A DNA stretch of 64,000 nucleotides, taken from positions 124,001-188,000 of the forward strand of contig NZ_FOOU01000002.1 of NCBI RefSeq assembly GCF_900113275.1. The letters run 5' to 3'. This document shows, in pieces, positions 10,899 through 20,101 of this stretch. The notes beneath the pieces are model-generated. The model was not told the origin of the DNA. It saw only the letters and a list, made by a program, of their open reading frames with translations, and did no database searches. Every line of letters begins with the position of its first letter. The first letter of the stretch is position 1. Made by a program: the position numbers and the translations under genes. Source of the DNA: Neptunomonas qingdaonensis (lineage in GTDB: Bacteria > Pseudomonadota > Gammaproteobacteria > Pseudomonadales > Balneatricaceae).

Positions 10899-11219
10899 AT
10901 GGATCAATATACTTGCATCGACTCTACTCAAGCAATCGACTGGCTTGAAAAGGGTGCCGTTGTTGTCGATATCAGAGATACTCAAAGCTTTCGACAAGGC
11001 CACATACCCGGTGCCTTTAATTTGTCGAATGACAATTTGCATGAGTTCATGATGGCAGCAAACTTTGAAACCCCTTTGATTGTTTGTTGTTATCACGGCA
11101 TCAGCAGCCAATCGGCCGCACAATATCTGGTACACCAAGGTTTTGAGCGTGTCAGTAGTCTTGATGGTGGCTTCGAAGCCTGGACGTCATCTCAGCCAGA
11201 AAAAATAGAATCTGAATAA
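10899..11219 (+). CDS. glpE: Single-domain rhodanese, GlpE-type thiosulfate sulfurtransferase
   Basis: GlpE transfers sulfane sulfur from thiosulfate to cyanide or thioredoxin. The 106-residue protein is a single rhodanese domain with the acidic VVDIRD strand, GHIPGA, and the active-site loop in which Cys64 of CYHGIS is the expected persulfide carrier. A neighbouring Cys63 is also present. It sits 5 bp after apaH and 19 bp before cca. GlpE is the closest family by length and active-site loop; other stand-alone rhodaneses cannot be fully excluded. Confidence 0.82.
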   Translation: MDQYTCIDSTQAIDWLEKGAVVVDIRDTQSFRQGHIPGAFNLSNDNLHEFMMAANFETPLIVCCYHGISSQSAAQYLVHQGFERVSSLDGGFEAWTSSQPEKIESE

Positions 11220-11238
11220 CGGGATTTAAAGATCTTTT

Positions 11239-12354
11239 ATGGATATCTATCTTGTCGGTGGAGCCGTCAGAGACACACTGCTCAACTATCCGGTTTATGA
11301 TAAAGATTGGGTGGTGGTTGGCGCAACGCCCGAAGCCATGCTTACGTTGGGATATAAACCCGTCGGCAGCGATTTTCCTGTTTTTATTCATCCGACAAGC
11401 GGTGAAGAATATGCGCTTGCCCGCACCGAACGCAAAAGCGGAAAAGGTTATAGCGGCTTTCAATACCACGCCAGCCCGGATGTTACTCTGGAAGAAGACC
11501 TGTCCAGGCGAGACCTAACCATCAACGCGATGGCGCTATCCAATGATGGACAACTTATTGATCCTTATGGCGGACAACACGACCTACAGGCAAAGATATT
11601 ACGCCACGTATCACCAGCCTTCAGTGAAGACCCATTACGTGTCTTAAGAGTCGCGCGTTTCGCTGCTCGCTATGCTCATCTTGGCTTTACTCTGGCCGCA
11701 GAGACACTGCAACTCATGCAGGAAATTTCAGACACTGACGAACTAGAACACCTGACCAAAGAACGCATATGGCAAGAACTGGATCGAGCCTTAGGAGAAA
11801 AATCTCCTCTGACTTTTTTCCTGGTTCTGGAAAGCAGTCATGCGCTTACGAAGCTTCTCCCTGAATTCAAAGCGCTGATAAACTCACCGGCCGCCGACTC
11901 ACTGCAACAGCTGTTTACTGATGAAATTGGAAATGAAGTACGCTTTGCAACACTCTGCACGCTTTGTTTTATGGATACACCCAACGCCGAGACCGCAATA
12001 CTCACTACCTGCCAGCGATTAAAAACACCGAACCAATACAGAGACCTAAGCACGCATACAGTTAAAGCGATTGGAGTGTTACATACCTGGCAGGGAGCAA
12101 CAGCCGGGCAACGTTTGAGTTTAATTCAGGCGCTGGATCTGATTCGTCGCCCGGAACGTCTCTGCGGCATACTTGATGCCTGCTGTTTATTAAGCCGCGC
12201 ACTTTATCAAGAAACATTAAAAACCGAAGAAATTGAAGCCTTATTAACGCGACTTAAAGCGATTAATCCAAGTCATCTGATTCAGAAAGGTTTTAAAGGC
12301 GCAGCACTGGGCAATGAGATAAAGCGCCTGCAGCTAGAGATGTGTCAAGACTAA
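11239..12354 (+). CDS. cca: CCA-adding tRNA nucleotidyltransferase without HD domain
   Basis: Cca adds or repairs the 3' CCA of tRNAs. The N-terminal nucleotidyltransferase part has GGAVRD, the DKDW catalytic acidic motif and RRDLTINAM. Bases 11620-11800 encode the neck and body with ERIWQEL. The protein is 371 residues against 412 in E. coli, and I see no HD dipeptide with phosphohydrolase spacing in the C-terminal half. It therefore appears to lack the HD domain that gives enterobacterial Cca its phosphatase and phosphodiesterase activities. It closes the plus-strand run and is convergent with folK. Confidence 0.9.
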   Translation: MDIYLVGGAVRDTLLNYPVYDKDWVVVGATPEAMLTLGYKPVGSDFPVFIHPTSGEEYALARTERKSGKGYSGFQYHASPDVTLEEDLSRRDLTINAMALSNDGQLIDPYGGQHDLQAKILRHVSPAFSEDPLRVLRVARFAARYAHLGFTLAAETLQLMQEISDTDELEHLTKERIWQELDRALGEKSPLTFFLVLESSHALTKLLPEFKALINSPAADSLQQLFTDEIGNEVRFATLCTLCFMDTPNAETAILTTCQRLKTPNQYRDLSTHTVKAIGVLHTWQGATAGQRLSLIQALDLIRRPERLCGILDACCLLSRALYQETLKTEEIEALLTRLKAINPSHLIQKGFKGAALGNEIKRLQLEMCQD

Positions 12355-12398
12355 AGCGCAAGTAAAGCGTCAAGAAGATGCAAATACTAAATGGCAAA

Positions 12399-12421
12399 GC
12401 CCATGCATGCTTACTATGGGC
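12399..12421. terminator. Candidate bidirectional terminator between cca and folK
   Basis: A 6-bp inverted repeat GCCCAT/ATGGGC with an 11-nt loop lies in the 70 bp between two convergent genes. It has no convincing T-run on either side, so the call rests mainly on position. Confidence 0.3.
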
Positions 12422-12424
12422 CTA

Positions 12425-12940
12425 TCAGGCACCTTGTGATATCAAACGACCCTGCCAATTAAAATTCACCGGACGCAACTTCTGAGTGGATTTATCATAC
12501 TCACGCCATAGCGTCTGATAGTTTTTGCCAACAACAGGGTGCATATCAAGCGGAGCCACTTCAGCCAACGGCCAAAGCACAAAAGCATTGGTCAAAATCT
12601 CATTTCTTGGTATCTGAACACCAGCAAAGCAACCCACTTGATCGCCACAGGTCAAAATATCAACATCCAGCGTCCGCGGAGCAAATTTTGGCCCACCACG
12701 AACCCGGCCGTTATCGTCCTCAATACCTTTTAGTAAGGCCGATAACGCGCCAATCTCAAGATCGGTCTCCAACCCAACCACCAGATTTAAAAAGGGGTTG
12801 CCGTTAAAGCCGACCGACTCACTCTCATAAACAGACGAGATAACCAATGGAGAGAAGCATGTATTGAGTCTATCTAAACCGGCGGTTACATGTTTATATC
12901 TCTCAATATTACTACCGATACTCAAATAAACGCATGGCAT
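12425..12940 (-). CDS. folK: 6-hydroxymethyl-7,8-dihydropterin pyrophosphokinase
   Basis: FolK transfers pyrophosphate from ATP to 6-hydroxymethyl-dihydropterin in folate synthesis. The sequence shows YLSIGSNIE at the N-terminus and the diagnostic RGGPKFAPRTLDVDIL region with its catalytic Arg and Asp residues. Length 171 residues is typical. Its start shares one base with the folB stop, so the two consecutive folate enzymes are translationally coupled. Confidence 0.92.
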   Translation of the reverse strand: MPCVYLSIGSNIERYKHVTAGLDRLNTCFSPLVISSVYESESVGFNGNPFLNLVVGLETDLEIGALSALLKGIEDDNGRVRGGPKFAPRTLDVDILTCGDQVGCFAGVQIPRNEILTNAFVLWPLAEVAPLDMHPVVGKNYQTLWREYDKSTQKLRPVNFNWQGRLISQGA

Positions 12941-13296
12941 CAGATACGCTTCCCTCTTTCGATAATCACGCCGACATCTGCGGCTTGTGAAATCGCATTC
13001 GGCTTACCTAAGCGCAACTTTAACCACGGCACATTAAATTCATGCATGACCAAAGTGGCTATTTCTTCGGCCATAGTTTCAACCAATAAAAATTCGCTCT
13101 CTTGTATAAACTCAATCAGACGATCACAAACGCTTTTATAGTTCAGCGTACTATCGATATCTTCTGTCAAGGCAGCCTGTCTTATATCAGTGCCCATCTC
13201 CAGATCCAGGGTCACCAGTTGGCGAACTTCACGCTCCCAGTCATAAATACCAATAACTGTCTCTACTTGCAGAGAACTGATATAAACAATATCCAC
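12940..13296 (-). CDS. folB: Dihydroneopterin aldolase
   Basis: FolB converts dihydroneopterin to 6-hydroxymethyl-dihydropterin, the FolK substrate. The 118-residue protein has the family's VETVIGIYDWER opening and the late KLRLGKP-type segment preceding the C-terminus. The catalytic Glu of the first motif and the late Lys are present. It starts about 30 bp after tsaD on the same strand. The plsY gene often found near folB is absent here. Confidence 0.92.
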   Translation of the reverse strand: MDIVYISSLQVETVIGIYDWEREVRQLVTLDLEMGTDIRQAALTEDIDSTLNYKSVCDRLIEFIQESEFLLVETMAEEIATLVMHEFNVPWLKLRLGKPNAISQAADVGVIIERGKRI

Positions 13297-13326
13297 TCAA
13301 CGACCACCTAATCACAAAATATTTAT

Positions 13327-14355
13327 TTAAGAGCACGCATCTAACAGGTCCATAGCCCAACGAGGCCTGGCTTCTATTACCAGATCACTCGACTGGCCTG
13401 CCAGCAAACGCTGACAACCCGCATAGGCAATCATCGCACCATTATCTGTACAGAATGCCTGACGTGCATAAAAAAGCTGAGCTTTTTCTTTTTTAACCAT
13501 CTTTTCCAATGCATCACGCAAACGCTGGTTAGCACTTACCCCACCGGCAATAATTAACTGTTTCAATCCGCTTTGCTGCAGTGCACGGCGGCATTTAATA
13601 GTCAGCGTATCAACGGTTGCCTCCTCAAAGGCTGCCGCGATGTCGGCTTTATCCTGTTCGCAGAGGATTCCATCAACTTTATGAGCGCTAATGGTATTCA
13701 TCGTAAAAGTTTTCAAACCTGAAAAACTAAAATCCAACCCGGGTCGATCCGTCATAGGGCGGGGAAAGCGCAAACGCGTACGGTCTCCTTTTTCAGCCAG
13801 TTTTGCGATTAAAGGGCCACCCGGATAATCCAGACCCAGCATTTTAGCGGCTTTATCAAACGCTTCACCGGCGGCATCATCGAGCGACTCGCCCAATAAC
13901 TCATAATGACCAATACCCGTCACTTTGACGAGTTGCGTATGCCCTCCGCTCACCAGCAAAGCCACAAACGGAAAATCTGGTGGGTTTTCTTCCAGCATCG
14001 GTGCCAGCAAGTGGCCTTCCATATGGTGCACACCAATCGCCGGCACATCCCACCCCATGGCTAAGGCGCGTCCCGTAGCCGCACCCACCATCAGTGCACC
14101 AACCAGACCAGGCCCTGCAGTATAGGCGACAGCATCAATCTCAGATGCTTTTAGACCGGCCAGTTTTAATGTTTCACTTATCAAAGGTAACAGTTTACGA
14201 ATATGATCACGCGACGCCAGCTCAGGCACTACCCCTCCATATTCAGAATGCATGGCAACCTGACTATATAGCGTATCCGCCAGCAGCCCGTGGTCATTAT
14301 CATATATGGCGACCCCAGTCTCATCACAGGAGGTCTCGATCCCCAGAACTTTCAT
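13327..14355 (-). CDS. tsaD: tRNA N6-adenosine threonylcarbamoyltransferase TsaD
   Basis: TsaD transfers threonylcarbamoyl to A37 of ANN-decoding tRNAs, a group that includes tRNA-Ile. I start at the ATG ending at 14355, giving [14 protein letters not shown], the nearly invariant N-terminus. An ATG six codons upstream (14373) is less likely. The metal-binding HHMEGH motif and ASRDH, SGGHTQL and [10 protein letters not shown] segments are all present. It is the first gene of a tsaD-folB-folK minus-strand operon, divergent from rpsU as in most gammaproteobacteria. Confidence 0.95.
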   Translation of the reverse strand: MKVLGIETSCDETGVAIYDNDHGLLADTLYSQVAMHSEYGGVVPELASRDHIRKLLPLISETLKLAGLKASEIDAVAYTAGPGLVGALMVGAATGRALAMGWDVPAIGVHHMEGHLLAPMLEENPPDFPFVALLVSGGHTQLVKVTGIGHYELLGESLDDAAGEAFDKAAKMLGLDYPGGPLIAKLAEKGDRTRLRFPRPMTDRPGLDFSFSGLKTFTMNTISAHKVDGILCEQDKADIAAAFEEATVDTLTIKCRRALQQSGLKQLIIAGGVSANQRLRDALEKMVKKEKAQLFYARQAFCTDNGAMIAYAGCQRLLAGQSSDLVIEARPRWAMDLLDACS

Positions 14356-14433
14356 CTTTACTGTATCACTCACTTAATATCTGAAAACGCCGACATTATC
14401 GCTTATATACCTCTCAATTACACGAATATCACT

Positions 14434-14462
14434 TTGACAATTGTCACTCTTGGCCTTAAAAT
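14434..14462 (+). promoter_or_regulatory. Sigma-70 promoter for rpsU
   Basis: TTGACA at 14434-14439, a 17-bp spacer, and TAAAAT at 14457-14462: a near-consensus promoter about 70 bp upstream of the rpsU start. It would drive rpsU-yqeY-dnaG. Confidence 0.75.
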
Positions 14463-14532
14463 TTATCGCCTCATTTGGGAACTGATCTCAACTGAGATAT
14501 TTATCATTCATTTAAGTTAGGTTTAAGTAAAC

Positions 14533-14748
14533 ATGCCTGCAGTAAAAGTAAAAGATAACGAGCCATTTGATGTAGCACTTCGTCGTTTTAAGCGTTCTTG
14601 TGAAAAAGCAGGTGTTCTTGCTGAAGTTCGTAAACGTGAATTTTACGAAAAGCCAACATCCGTTCGTAAACGTAAAGCAGCAGCCGCTGTAAAACGTCAC
14701 GCTAAGAAAGTATCTCGTGATATTTCTCGTCGCGTACGCATGTACTAG
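14533..14748 (+). CDS. rpsU: 30S ribosomal protein S21
   Basis: S21 is a small basic protein of the 30S platform needed for initiation on leadered mRNAs. The 71-residue sequence ([17 protein letters not shown] and the Lys/Arg-rich C-terminus) is essentially the standard one. It opens the macromolecular synthesis operon, 64 bp before yqeY. Codon use is strongly biased, as expected for a highly expressed ribosomal gene. Confidence 0.98.
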   Translation: MPAVKVKDNEPFDVALRRFKRSCEKAGVLAEVRKREFYEKPTSVRKRKAAAAVKRHAKKVSRDISRRVRMY

Positions 14749-14811
14749 CATTTAGCTAGAACGCGTTACCTTTTCGAGATTTAACCATTATCCAACACAG
14801 GCCAGGCCATA

Positions 14812-15261
14812 ATGCCAGTACTCAAAAAACAGATTACTGAAGCGATGAAAGCAGCAATGCGTGCAAAAGACAAAGCACTGCTGGGAACTATTCGCTTAAT
14901 TTTGGCAGAAATCAAACGCATCGAAGTCGATGAGCGTATTGAGTTGGATGATCAAAGAATTATTACTGTATTGGACAAAATGTCTAAACAGCGACGCGAT
15001 TCAATCTCACAATATGACAAAGCGAACCGCACTGACCTGGCGGACATCGAGCGACAAGAACTGGAGGTGATTAAAACCTACTTGCCGCAATCGCTAAATG
15101 ATGAAGAAATACAGACTGCCCTGGAAGAAGCTATCGTCGCCACCGGTGCGAGCGGAGCTCAGGATATGGGCAAAGTGATGGCAGAATTAAAGCCAAAACT
15201 ACAAGGCCGCGCCGACATGGGCATGGTTTCGAAGCTCGTAAAAGAGCGTCTGACACGTTAA
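14812..15261 (+). CDS. GatB/YqeY domain protein
   Basis: A 149-residue stand-alone YqeY protein, homologous to the tail of GatB, the glutaminyl/asparaginyl-tRNA amidotransferase subunit. The family is thought to bind tRNA, but its exact role is not established. The N-terminal MKAAMRAKDKALLGTIR helix and the late GAQDMGKVMAELKPKLQGRADMG region (residues about 112-135, including GRAD) are typical. It is commonly found between rpsU and dnaG, as here. Confidence 0.93.
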   Translation: MPVLKKQITEAMKAAMRAKDKALLGTIRLILAEIKRIEVDERIELDDQRIITVLDKMSKQRRDSISQYDKANRTDLADIERQELEVIKTYLPQSLNDEEIQTALEEAIVATGASGAQDMGKVMAELKPKLQGRADMGMVSKLVKERLTR

Positions 15262-15293
15262 GATCCTCATCATTACCCATGATTGAGTAAAAT

Positions 15294-17087
15294 ATGGCTG
15301 GGCGCATACCGCAAAATTTTATTGACGACCTTTTAGCTCGTGTCAATATAGTCGACCTCATTGATGGTCGCGTTAAACTAAAAAAGTCCGGCAAGAACTA
15401 CTCAGGACTCTGTCCGTTTCATCAGGAAAAATCTCCCTCTTTTTCCGTAAGCCCCGACAAACAATTCTATTACTGCTTTGGCTGTGGCGCAGGCGGCAAT
15501 GCTATCGGCTTCCTGATGGAATACGATCGCCTTGATTTCCCCCAAGCCGTTGAGGAGGTCGCCAAACTAGTCGGTGTTGACGTACCACGAGATGAGCAAC
15601 AGGAACAACAGCGCAACGAATACAAAGCACAGTACAACATTCTTGATGCCGCTGCCTCATATTACCAACAACAGCTGAAGACCCACCAACATAGAGATCA
15701 GGCCGTTTCCTACCTGAAGTCACGTGGCTTGACAGGAAAAATTGCGCATATATTCGGTATCGGCTACGCACCTCCCGGCTGGGATAATTTACTAAAAGTA
15801 CTCGGCACAACACCACAAGAACAACAGCTACTTGAAACCAGCGGCATGCTCATCAGGCATGAAGAAAAAGATAGCCTATACGACCGCTTTCGTGAACGCA
15901 TCATGTTTCCCATCCGCGATATGCGCGGCCGCGTTATAGCGTTTGGCGGACGCGTTCTCGGCGATGATAAGCCTAAATACCTGAACTCACCGGAAACGGA
16001 TACTTTTCATAAAAGCCGTGAGCTTTACGGACTCTACGAAGCACGCAAGCTATCAGCAAAACTGGAACGCATTATCATTGTTGAAGGCTACATGGATGTC
16101 ATCAGCCTGGCGCAATTTGGCATCACCTATGCGGTAGCAACGCTGGGTACAGCAACAACGGCCCAGCATCTGGAACGTTTATTTAAAACCGTTCCAGAAA
16201 TCATTTTTTGTTTCGATGGCGACAATGCCGGCAGAAAAGCTGCCGAACGCGCACTTGAAGCCGCCTTACCTATCATTAAAGACGGCTTGCAAGCACGCTT
16301 CCTTTTTCTTCCCGAAGGCGAAGATCCAGACACGCTTATCCGCCAGGAATCAAAAGAAGGTTTTGAAAAGCGCCTGAATGAAGCCCCGCAGTTAAGTGAC
16401 TTCTTTTTCCGATCCTTGTCCGAAGAGGTAGACATGACATCGATGGACGGGCGGGCAAGATTCAGCAACCAAGCACTCCCCCTGATTCAGCAGATGAAAA
16501 CCAGCCTGTTACAACAAATGATGCTGGAAAAAATATGCGAAGTAACCGGCCTTACCCTTGAGCAAATAAACAGCACGATCAACCTTGCTCAAAGCACACC
16601 GTCTATCGCAACGCCGAACGAATCAGCCAGCAGACCGACTTTCAGGCCGCAAAAAACATTTCCAAACACAGCACCAAAAGAAACAGCCAGCTTGTGCAGC
16701 CATATAATATCCTTATTATTGCACCACCCTGCACTGGCCTCGAAAGTCAAAAATTCAGAAGCGCTCTCCTCATTGAATGAGCCGCATATTGAACTACTCG
16801 CTTTATTGATCCAATACCTCCAGCAGACACAAACAGTCTCGCTGGGCCCGCTTCTGATCGACTGGCGGGATGATGCCAATTTCAACAAACATCTTTTAAC
16901 ACTGAGCGAAATATCCCATCTGGATCCTGTTTTAAGTGGCGATCCAAATCAGCTCTTTGACGAAGCTTGGAATAAACTGCTATCACGCCAGCACGACTCA
17001 GAACTGGAGAAATTACAAAAGAAATCACTTTCAACCCTGAGTCATGATGAAAAAAAGCGCCTGACATATCTAATATCCAGAAAATAA
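15294..17087 (+). CDS. dnaG: DNA primase
   Basis: DnaG makes RNA primers at the replication fork and is recruited by DnaB. The 597-residue protein has the CHC2 zinc finger (CPFH followed about 20 residues later by CFGCG), the catalytic core with the TOPRIM acidic motif IIVEGYMDVI and FDGDNAG, and a C-terminal helicase-interaction domain of low conservation. It lies 32 bp after yqeY. Confidence 0.96.
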   Translation: MAGRIPQNFIDDLLARVNIVDLIDGRVKLKKSGKNYSGLCPFHQEKSPSFSVSPDKQFYYCFGCGAGGNAIGFLMEYDRLDFPQAVEEVAKLVGVDVPRDEQQEQQRNEYKAQYNILDAAASYYQQQLKTHQHRDQAVSYLKSRGLTGKIAHIFGIGYAPPGWDNLLKVLGTTPQEQQLLETSGMLIRHEEKDSLYDRFRERIMFPIRDMRGRVIAFGGRVLGDDKPKYLNSPETDTFHKSRELYGLYEARKLSAKLERIIIVEGYMDVISLAQFGITYAVATLGTATTAQHLERLFKTVPEIIFCFDGDNAGRKAAERALEAALPIIKDGLQARFLFLPEGEDPDTLIRQESKEGFEKRLNEAPQLSDFFFRSLSEEVDMTSMDGRARFSNQALPLIQQMKTSLLQQMMLEKICEVTGLTLEQINSTINLAQSTPSIATPNESASRPTFRPQKTFPNTAPKETASLCSHIISLLLHHPALASKVKNSEALSSLNEPHIELLALLIQYLQQTQTVSLGPLLIDWRDDANFNKHLLTLSEISHLDPVLSGDPNQLFDEAWNKLLSRQHDSELEKLQKKSLSTLSHDEKKRLTYLISRK

Positions 17088-17193
17088 GCAGTTGTTTTTT
17101 TATATTTCATCCCAACAATCTATAAATAGACTAAGGTTATACCTGTAAAACGCTCAACACGGGTTAAAACTAGCTTTGACATGGGCTCAACGT

Positions 17194-17199
17194 TATAAT
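17194..17199 (+). promoter_or_regulatory. Candidate -10 element of rpoD
   Basis: A perfect TATAAT stands 50 bp before the rpoD start. A TTGACA at 17176-17181 is only 12 bp upstream, too close for a normal -35, so the -35 is uncertain. Confidence 0.4.
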
Positions 17200-17248
17200 G
17201 TCGCGCTCACTTTTTTTGTAGTTCAAATCGCATCATCGTAGGACATCT

Positions 17249-19093
17249 ATGACTGGCATCTCTCAGCAGCAATCTCGTCTCAAAGAACTGATAGCTCGCG
17301 GTAAAGAACAAGGCTATCTTACATATACTGAGGTGAATGATCACCTGCCTGAAGATATCGCTGATCCCGATCAGGTCGAAGATATAATCCGCATGATCAA
17401 TGACATGGGTATTCCTGTGTCTGAAGAAGCACCCGATGCTGAAACCCTTCTGATGAAAGAAGGCGATTCATCAGAAGATGCTGATGAAGAAGCGGTTGCC
17501 GCACTAGCCGCAGTGGAGTCTGATGCCGGCCGCACTACCGATCCAGTCCGCATGTATATGCGCGAGATGGGTACGGTTGAGCTACTGACACGCGAAGGCG
17601 AAATTGTCATTGCCAAACGGATCGAAGAAGGCATTCGTGAAGTCATGTCGGCACTTTCATGCTTCCCAGGATCAGTGGAAATCATTCTTGAAGCGTACAA
17701 TTCAGTACTTCAGGAAGAAGGGCGCCTCAGCGACATATTCAGCGGCTACATCGACCCTGATAGCGTCATTCTCGCATTAGCTGAAGAGGCATTAAAAAAT
17801 GCACCCGAAGTTGATGAGAATAGTGATGACGACGATAGTGATGACGACGATAGCGACGATGACGAAGAAGAAGGTGATCGCGGCCCGGATCCAGAAGAAG
17901 CGCGCGTACGTTTCACTCTGATCAAAGATAATTTACTGGCTGTTTATGAGGCCATAGAAAAAGAAGGTCGTCACAGCCAGGCTTTTAACGAAGCAATGCA
18001 AGAGCTGGCTACTTCATTTTCTCCGATCAAACTATCTCCTCGCTTCTACGAAACACTCGTCACGCGAGTAAGAAAATTTATCGAACGTACTCGTTTGCAA
18101 GAACGCACCATCATGCGTATTTGTGTACAACGCTGTAAAATGCCGAGAATATTCTTCATCAAAGAGTTCCCTGGCAACGAAACAGATCCTGCTTGGCTAG
18201 AAAAAATGGCCTCATCAGGCGCTGAGTACTCACGCGCAATCAAAATCAATTTGCCAGACCTACAACGCGCCCAACGTAAGCTTATTCAACTTGAAGAAGA
18301 AGCCCAGATCTCTCTTGCCGATATTAAAGACGTTAACCGTCGTTTATCCATCGGTGAAGCGCATGCCCGACGCGCCAAAAAAGAGATGGTGGAAGCCAAC
18401 CTGCGTCTGGTTATTTCTATCGCCAAAAAATATACCAACCGTGGCCTGCAATTCCTCGACCTCATTCAGGAAGGCAACATTGGTTTGATGAAAGCCGTCG
18501 ATAAATTCGAATATCGTCGCGGTTACAAATTCTCAACTTATGCTACCTGGTGGATTCGACAAGCAATTACCCGCTCGATTGCCGATCAGGCGCGCACCAT
18601 TCGTATTCCGGTTCACATGATCGAAACGATCAATAAGCTGAACCGTATCTCTCGCCAGATGCTTCAGGAAATGGGGCGCGAGCCACTCCCTGAAGAGTTG
18701 GCAGAACGCATGGAAATGCCAGAAGATAAAATCCGGAAAGTCCTGAAAATTGCTAAAGAACCCATTTCGATGGAAACGCCGATTGGTGACGATGAAGACT
18801 CAAGTCTCGGTGACTTTATTGAAGATGGTAACCACACCTCCCCTGTCGACTCTGCAACTGGCGAAGGCCTGCGTGAAGCGACTCGAGAAGTACTGGCCGG
18901 ACTCACTGCACGTGAAGCCAAAGTTCTGAGAATGCGTTTCGGTATTGATATGAATACTGATCACACTCTTGAAGAAGTAGGCAAACAGTTTGACGTAACA
19001 CGTGAACGTATCCGCCAGATTGAAGCAAAAGCACTCAGAAAACTACGCCACCCAAGCCGATCTGATCACTTACGCAGCTTCTTGGACGAATAG
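17249..19093 (+). CDS. rpoD: Primary sigma factor RpoD (sigma-70)
   Basis: RpoD directs RNA polymerase to housekeeping promoters. The 614-residue sequence has region 1.1, region 1.2 ([11 protein letters not shown]), a non-conserved insert, region 2 with the -10-recognising [15 protein letters not shown] stretch, region 3, and region 4.2 with the helix-turn-helix [20 protein letters not shown]. The non-conserved region holds a very acidic run of Asp/Ser/Glu encoded by a repeated AGTGATGACGACGAT unit around 17820-17870. A separate promoter seems to lie in the 160 bp after dnaG. A tRNA gene follows 67 bp downstream. Confidence 0.97.
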   Translation: MTGISQQQSRLKELIARGKEQGYLTYTEVNDHLPEDIADPDQVEDIIRMINDMGIPVSEEAPDAETLLMKEGDSSEDADEEAVAALAAVESDAGRTTDPVRMYMREMGTVELLTREGEIVIAKRIEEGIREVMSALSCFPGSVEIILEAYNSVLQEEGRLSDIFSGYIDPDSVILALAEEALKNAPEVDENSDDDDSDDDDSDDDEEEGDRGPDPEEARVRFTLIKDNLLAVYEAIEKEGRHSQAFNEAMQELATSFSPIKLSPRFYETLVTRVRKFIERTRLQERTIMRICVQRCKMPRIFFIKEFPGNETDPAWLEKMASSGAEYSRAIKINLPDLQRAQRKLIQLEEEAQISLADIKDVNRRLSIGEAHARRAKKEMVEANLRLVISIAKKYTNRGLQFLDLIQEGNIGLMKAVDKFEYRRGYKFSTYATWWIRQAITRSIADQARTIRIPVHMIETINKLNRISRQMLQEMGREPLPEELAERMEMPEDKIRKVLKIAKEPISMETPIGDDEDSSLGDFIEDGNHTSPVDSATGEGLREATREVLAGLTAREAKVLRMRFGIDMNTDHTLEEVGKQFDVTRERIRQIEAKALRKLRHPSRSDHLRSFLDE

Positions 19094-19116
19094 TTTTCTC
19101 TTTGCATATCAATCTA

Positions 19117-19145
19117 TTGCGCCAATGATCCAGAATCTGTATTAT
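19117..19145 (+). promoter_or_regulatory. Promoter of the disrupted tRNA-Ile2
   Basis: TTGCGC at 19117-19122, a 17-bp spacer and TATTAT at 19140-19145, followed by a GC-rich discriminator, end 14 bp before the tRNA 5' end. This is the layout of a stable-RNA promoter. Confidence 0.55.
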
Positions 19146-19159
19146 TGGCGACTCTTTTA

Positions 19160-19199
19160 GGGCCTATAGCTCAGTTGGTTAGAGCGCCGGACTCATAAT
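19160..19199 (+). tRNA. tRNA-Ile2 (CAT), 5' half, disrupted by integration
   Basis: These 40 nt form an acceptor strand GGGCCTA, D arm (GCTC/GAGC), the 5' side of the anticodon stem and the anticodon loop CTCATAA with anticodon CAT at 19194-19196. After position 19199 the sequence becomes element DNA and the tRNA does not continue. The matching 3' half is at 38501-38537. Joined, they give a 77-nt tRNA whose acceptor stem pairs at all seven positions (one G-U). C4-G69 and C5-G68, features associated with TilS-modified tRNA-Ile2, and a G1-C72 end argue for Ile2 rather than initiator or elongator Met. Pair 27-43 is a C/T mismatch. Confidence 0.88.
19192..19199 (+). repeat. Left attachment core (attL), CTCATAAT
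   Basis: The core covers the anticodon loop and its first 3' stem base. An identical octamer occurs at the right boundary, and another lies in the anticodon region of the element's own tRNA (22541-22548, minus strand). Confidence 0.85.
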
Positions 19200-19201
19200 T
19201 T

Positions 19202-19221
19202 AACGGACGTTCGCGTCCGTT
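19202..19221 (+). terminator. UUCG-loop terminator abutting attL
   Basis: A perfect 8-bp stem AACGGACG/CGTCCGTT closes a TTCG tetraloop and is followed by TTATTGTTTTTA. It begins 3 bp after the attachment core, so transcription entering from the tRNA promoter would stop immediately inside the element. Confidence 0.8.
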
Positions 19222-19835
19222 TTATTGTTTTTACCTTCATTTTCAACACACTTCTAACATCTCAATTTGTACTGACCTTTCCCCTCCGGTCCGTCTCCGG
19301 ACTCTAGAATCACCCCTATAAAACCTGACACAATCCACCACCAAGTGCGGCACAACACAGACTACTGACGGCTTTTCGACGGCTGCGAAAAAGCGATACC
19401 AGATCTGAAAACGTCATACATGATGCGTAGAACCATAGAGCAAAGTTTGCGTCGAAGCGTCGGGACGTCAAATCAGACTACAAACTCCTTCCCTAGCTAC
19501 CAAAACTACAACGACACCCCGGCCATGAACCGGCAGGCTTCTCTTCGGACAATACCGCTACCGACGACTTGACGATTCGACGCAGCATTGACGGTGAGTA
19601 ATGGACTTCTTTTCTCGATACTGCCCAACGAGACCCAGCGATACGGCATCTCACGAGCAAGAAAACAGCCCCAAAAACAACTCATCAACCACTCCTCAAG
19701 CCATCACTACTCCGTACATACGCTTACTCTAGACAGATCATCCAACACACCTACCTAGCACCCAACTGGTATGCATCCACCAATCTGCCCTCCGTAACAA
19801 ACCCTAGTACAAACAGATATAAAAACTAAGCAGAA
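19222..19835. other. Non-coding left end of the element
   Basis: About 610 bp with no plausible gene. It holds short GTCCG/CGGAC-type inverted repeats near 19290 and a stretch at 19559-19590 (CCGACGACTTGACG) resembling part of the hairpin repeats at 30276 and 33539. Integrase arm-binding sites could lie here, but none can be proved by eye. Confidence 0.4.
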
Positions 19836-19863
19836 GATCAAAGCCCCTCGTAGGTCTTTGATC
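19836..19863. promoter_or_regulatory. Hairpin upstream of the 60-residue peptide gene
   Basis: GATCAAAG and CTTTGATC form a perfect 8-bp stem with a 12-nt loop, followed by ATTTTCT, 38 bp before the start codon. It could be a leader attenuator or the terminator of an unseen small transcript. Confidence 0.45.
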
Positions 19864-19900
19864 ATTTTCTATGTTCCTTAACCACTAGGAGTTACAGCCC

Positions 19901-20083
19901 ATGTCAATTCACTACACATCAACAGAAAACAACGCTTCCTACAGTGTTGAACCAAGCATCAGCGGAGGAATTACTGGCATGCTAGCAGGCGCACGGCTCG
20001 GATCGTTCATCCCCGTCGTCGGGACTGCTGCTGGCGGCATCGTCGGCGGAGTGCTAGGTGTCATTCTTGGCCCAACTGACTAG
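19901..20083 (+). CDS. Bacteriocin-like glycine-rich peptide
   Basis: This 60-residue product has a good ribosome site (TAGGAG, about 10 bp upstream). Residues 1-23 are polar and end in Gly-Gly (SISGG). The remaining 37 residues are almost entirely Gly, Ala, Val, Ile and Leu with a basic residue at position 31, arranged as glycine-zipper repeats (GTAAGGIVGGVLGVILG). That is the plan of a class II bacteriocin with a double-glycine leader, but no dedicated exporter or peptidase is visible in the element. A membrane-acting toxin or a structural glycine-zipper protein would look the same. It leads a three-gene run closed by a terminator at 21097. Confidence 0.6.
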   Translation: MSIHYTSTENNASYSVEPSISGGITGMLAGARLGSFIPVVGTAAGGIVGGVLGVILGPTD

Positions 20084-20101
20084 CCGGGAGGGAGATGAGC
20101 C

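Noticed and set aside
17176-17199. TTGACA/TATAAT as a complete rpoD promoter
   Set aside because: The spacer is only 12 bp, too short for sigma-70, so only the -10 is listed with low confidence.
19160-19221. Possibility that the left junction rebuilds a working tRNA with element-supplied 3' sequence
   Set aside because: After the core the sequence is a terminator hairpin. It cannot pair with the acceptor, T-arm or anticodon-stem strands.
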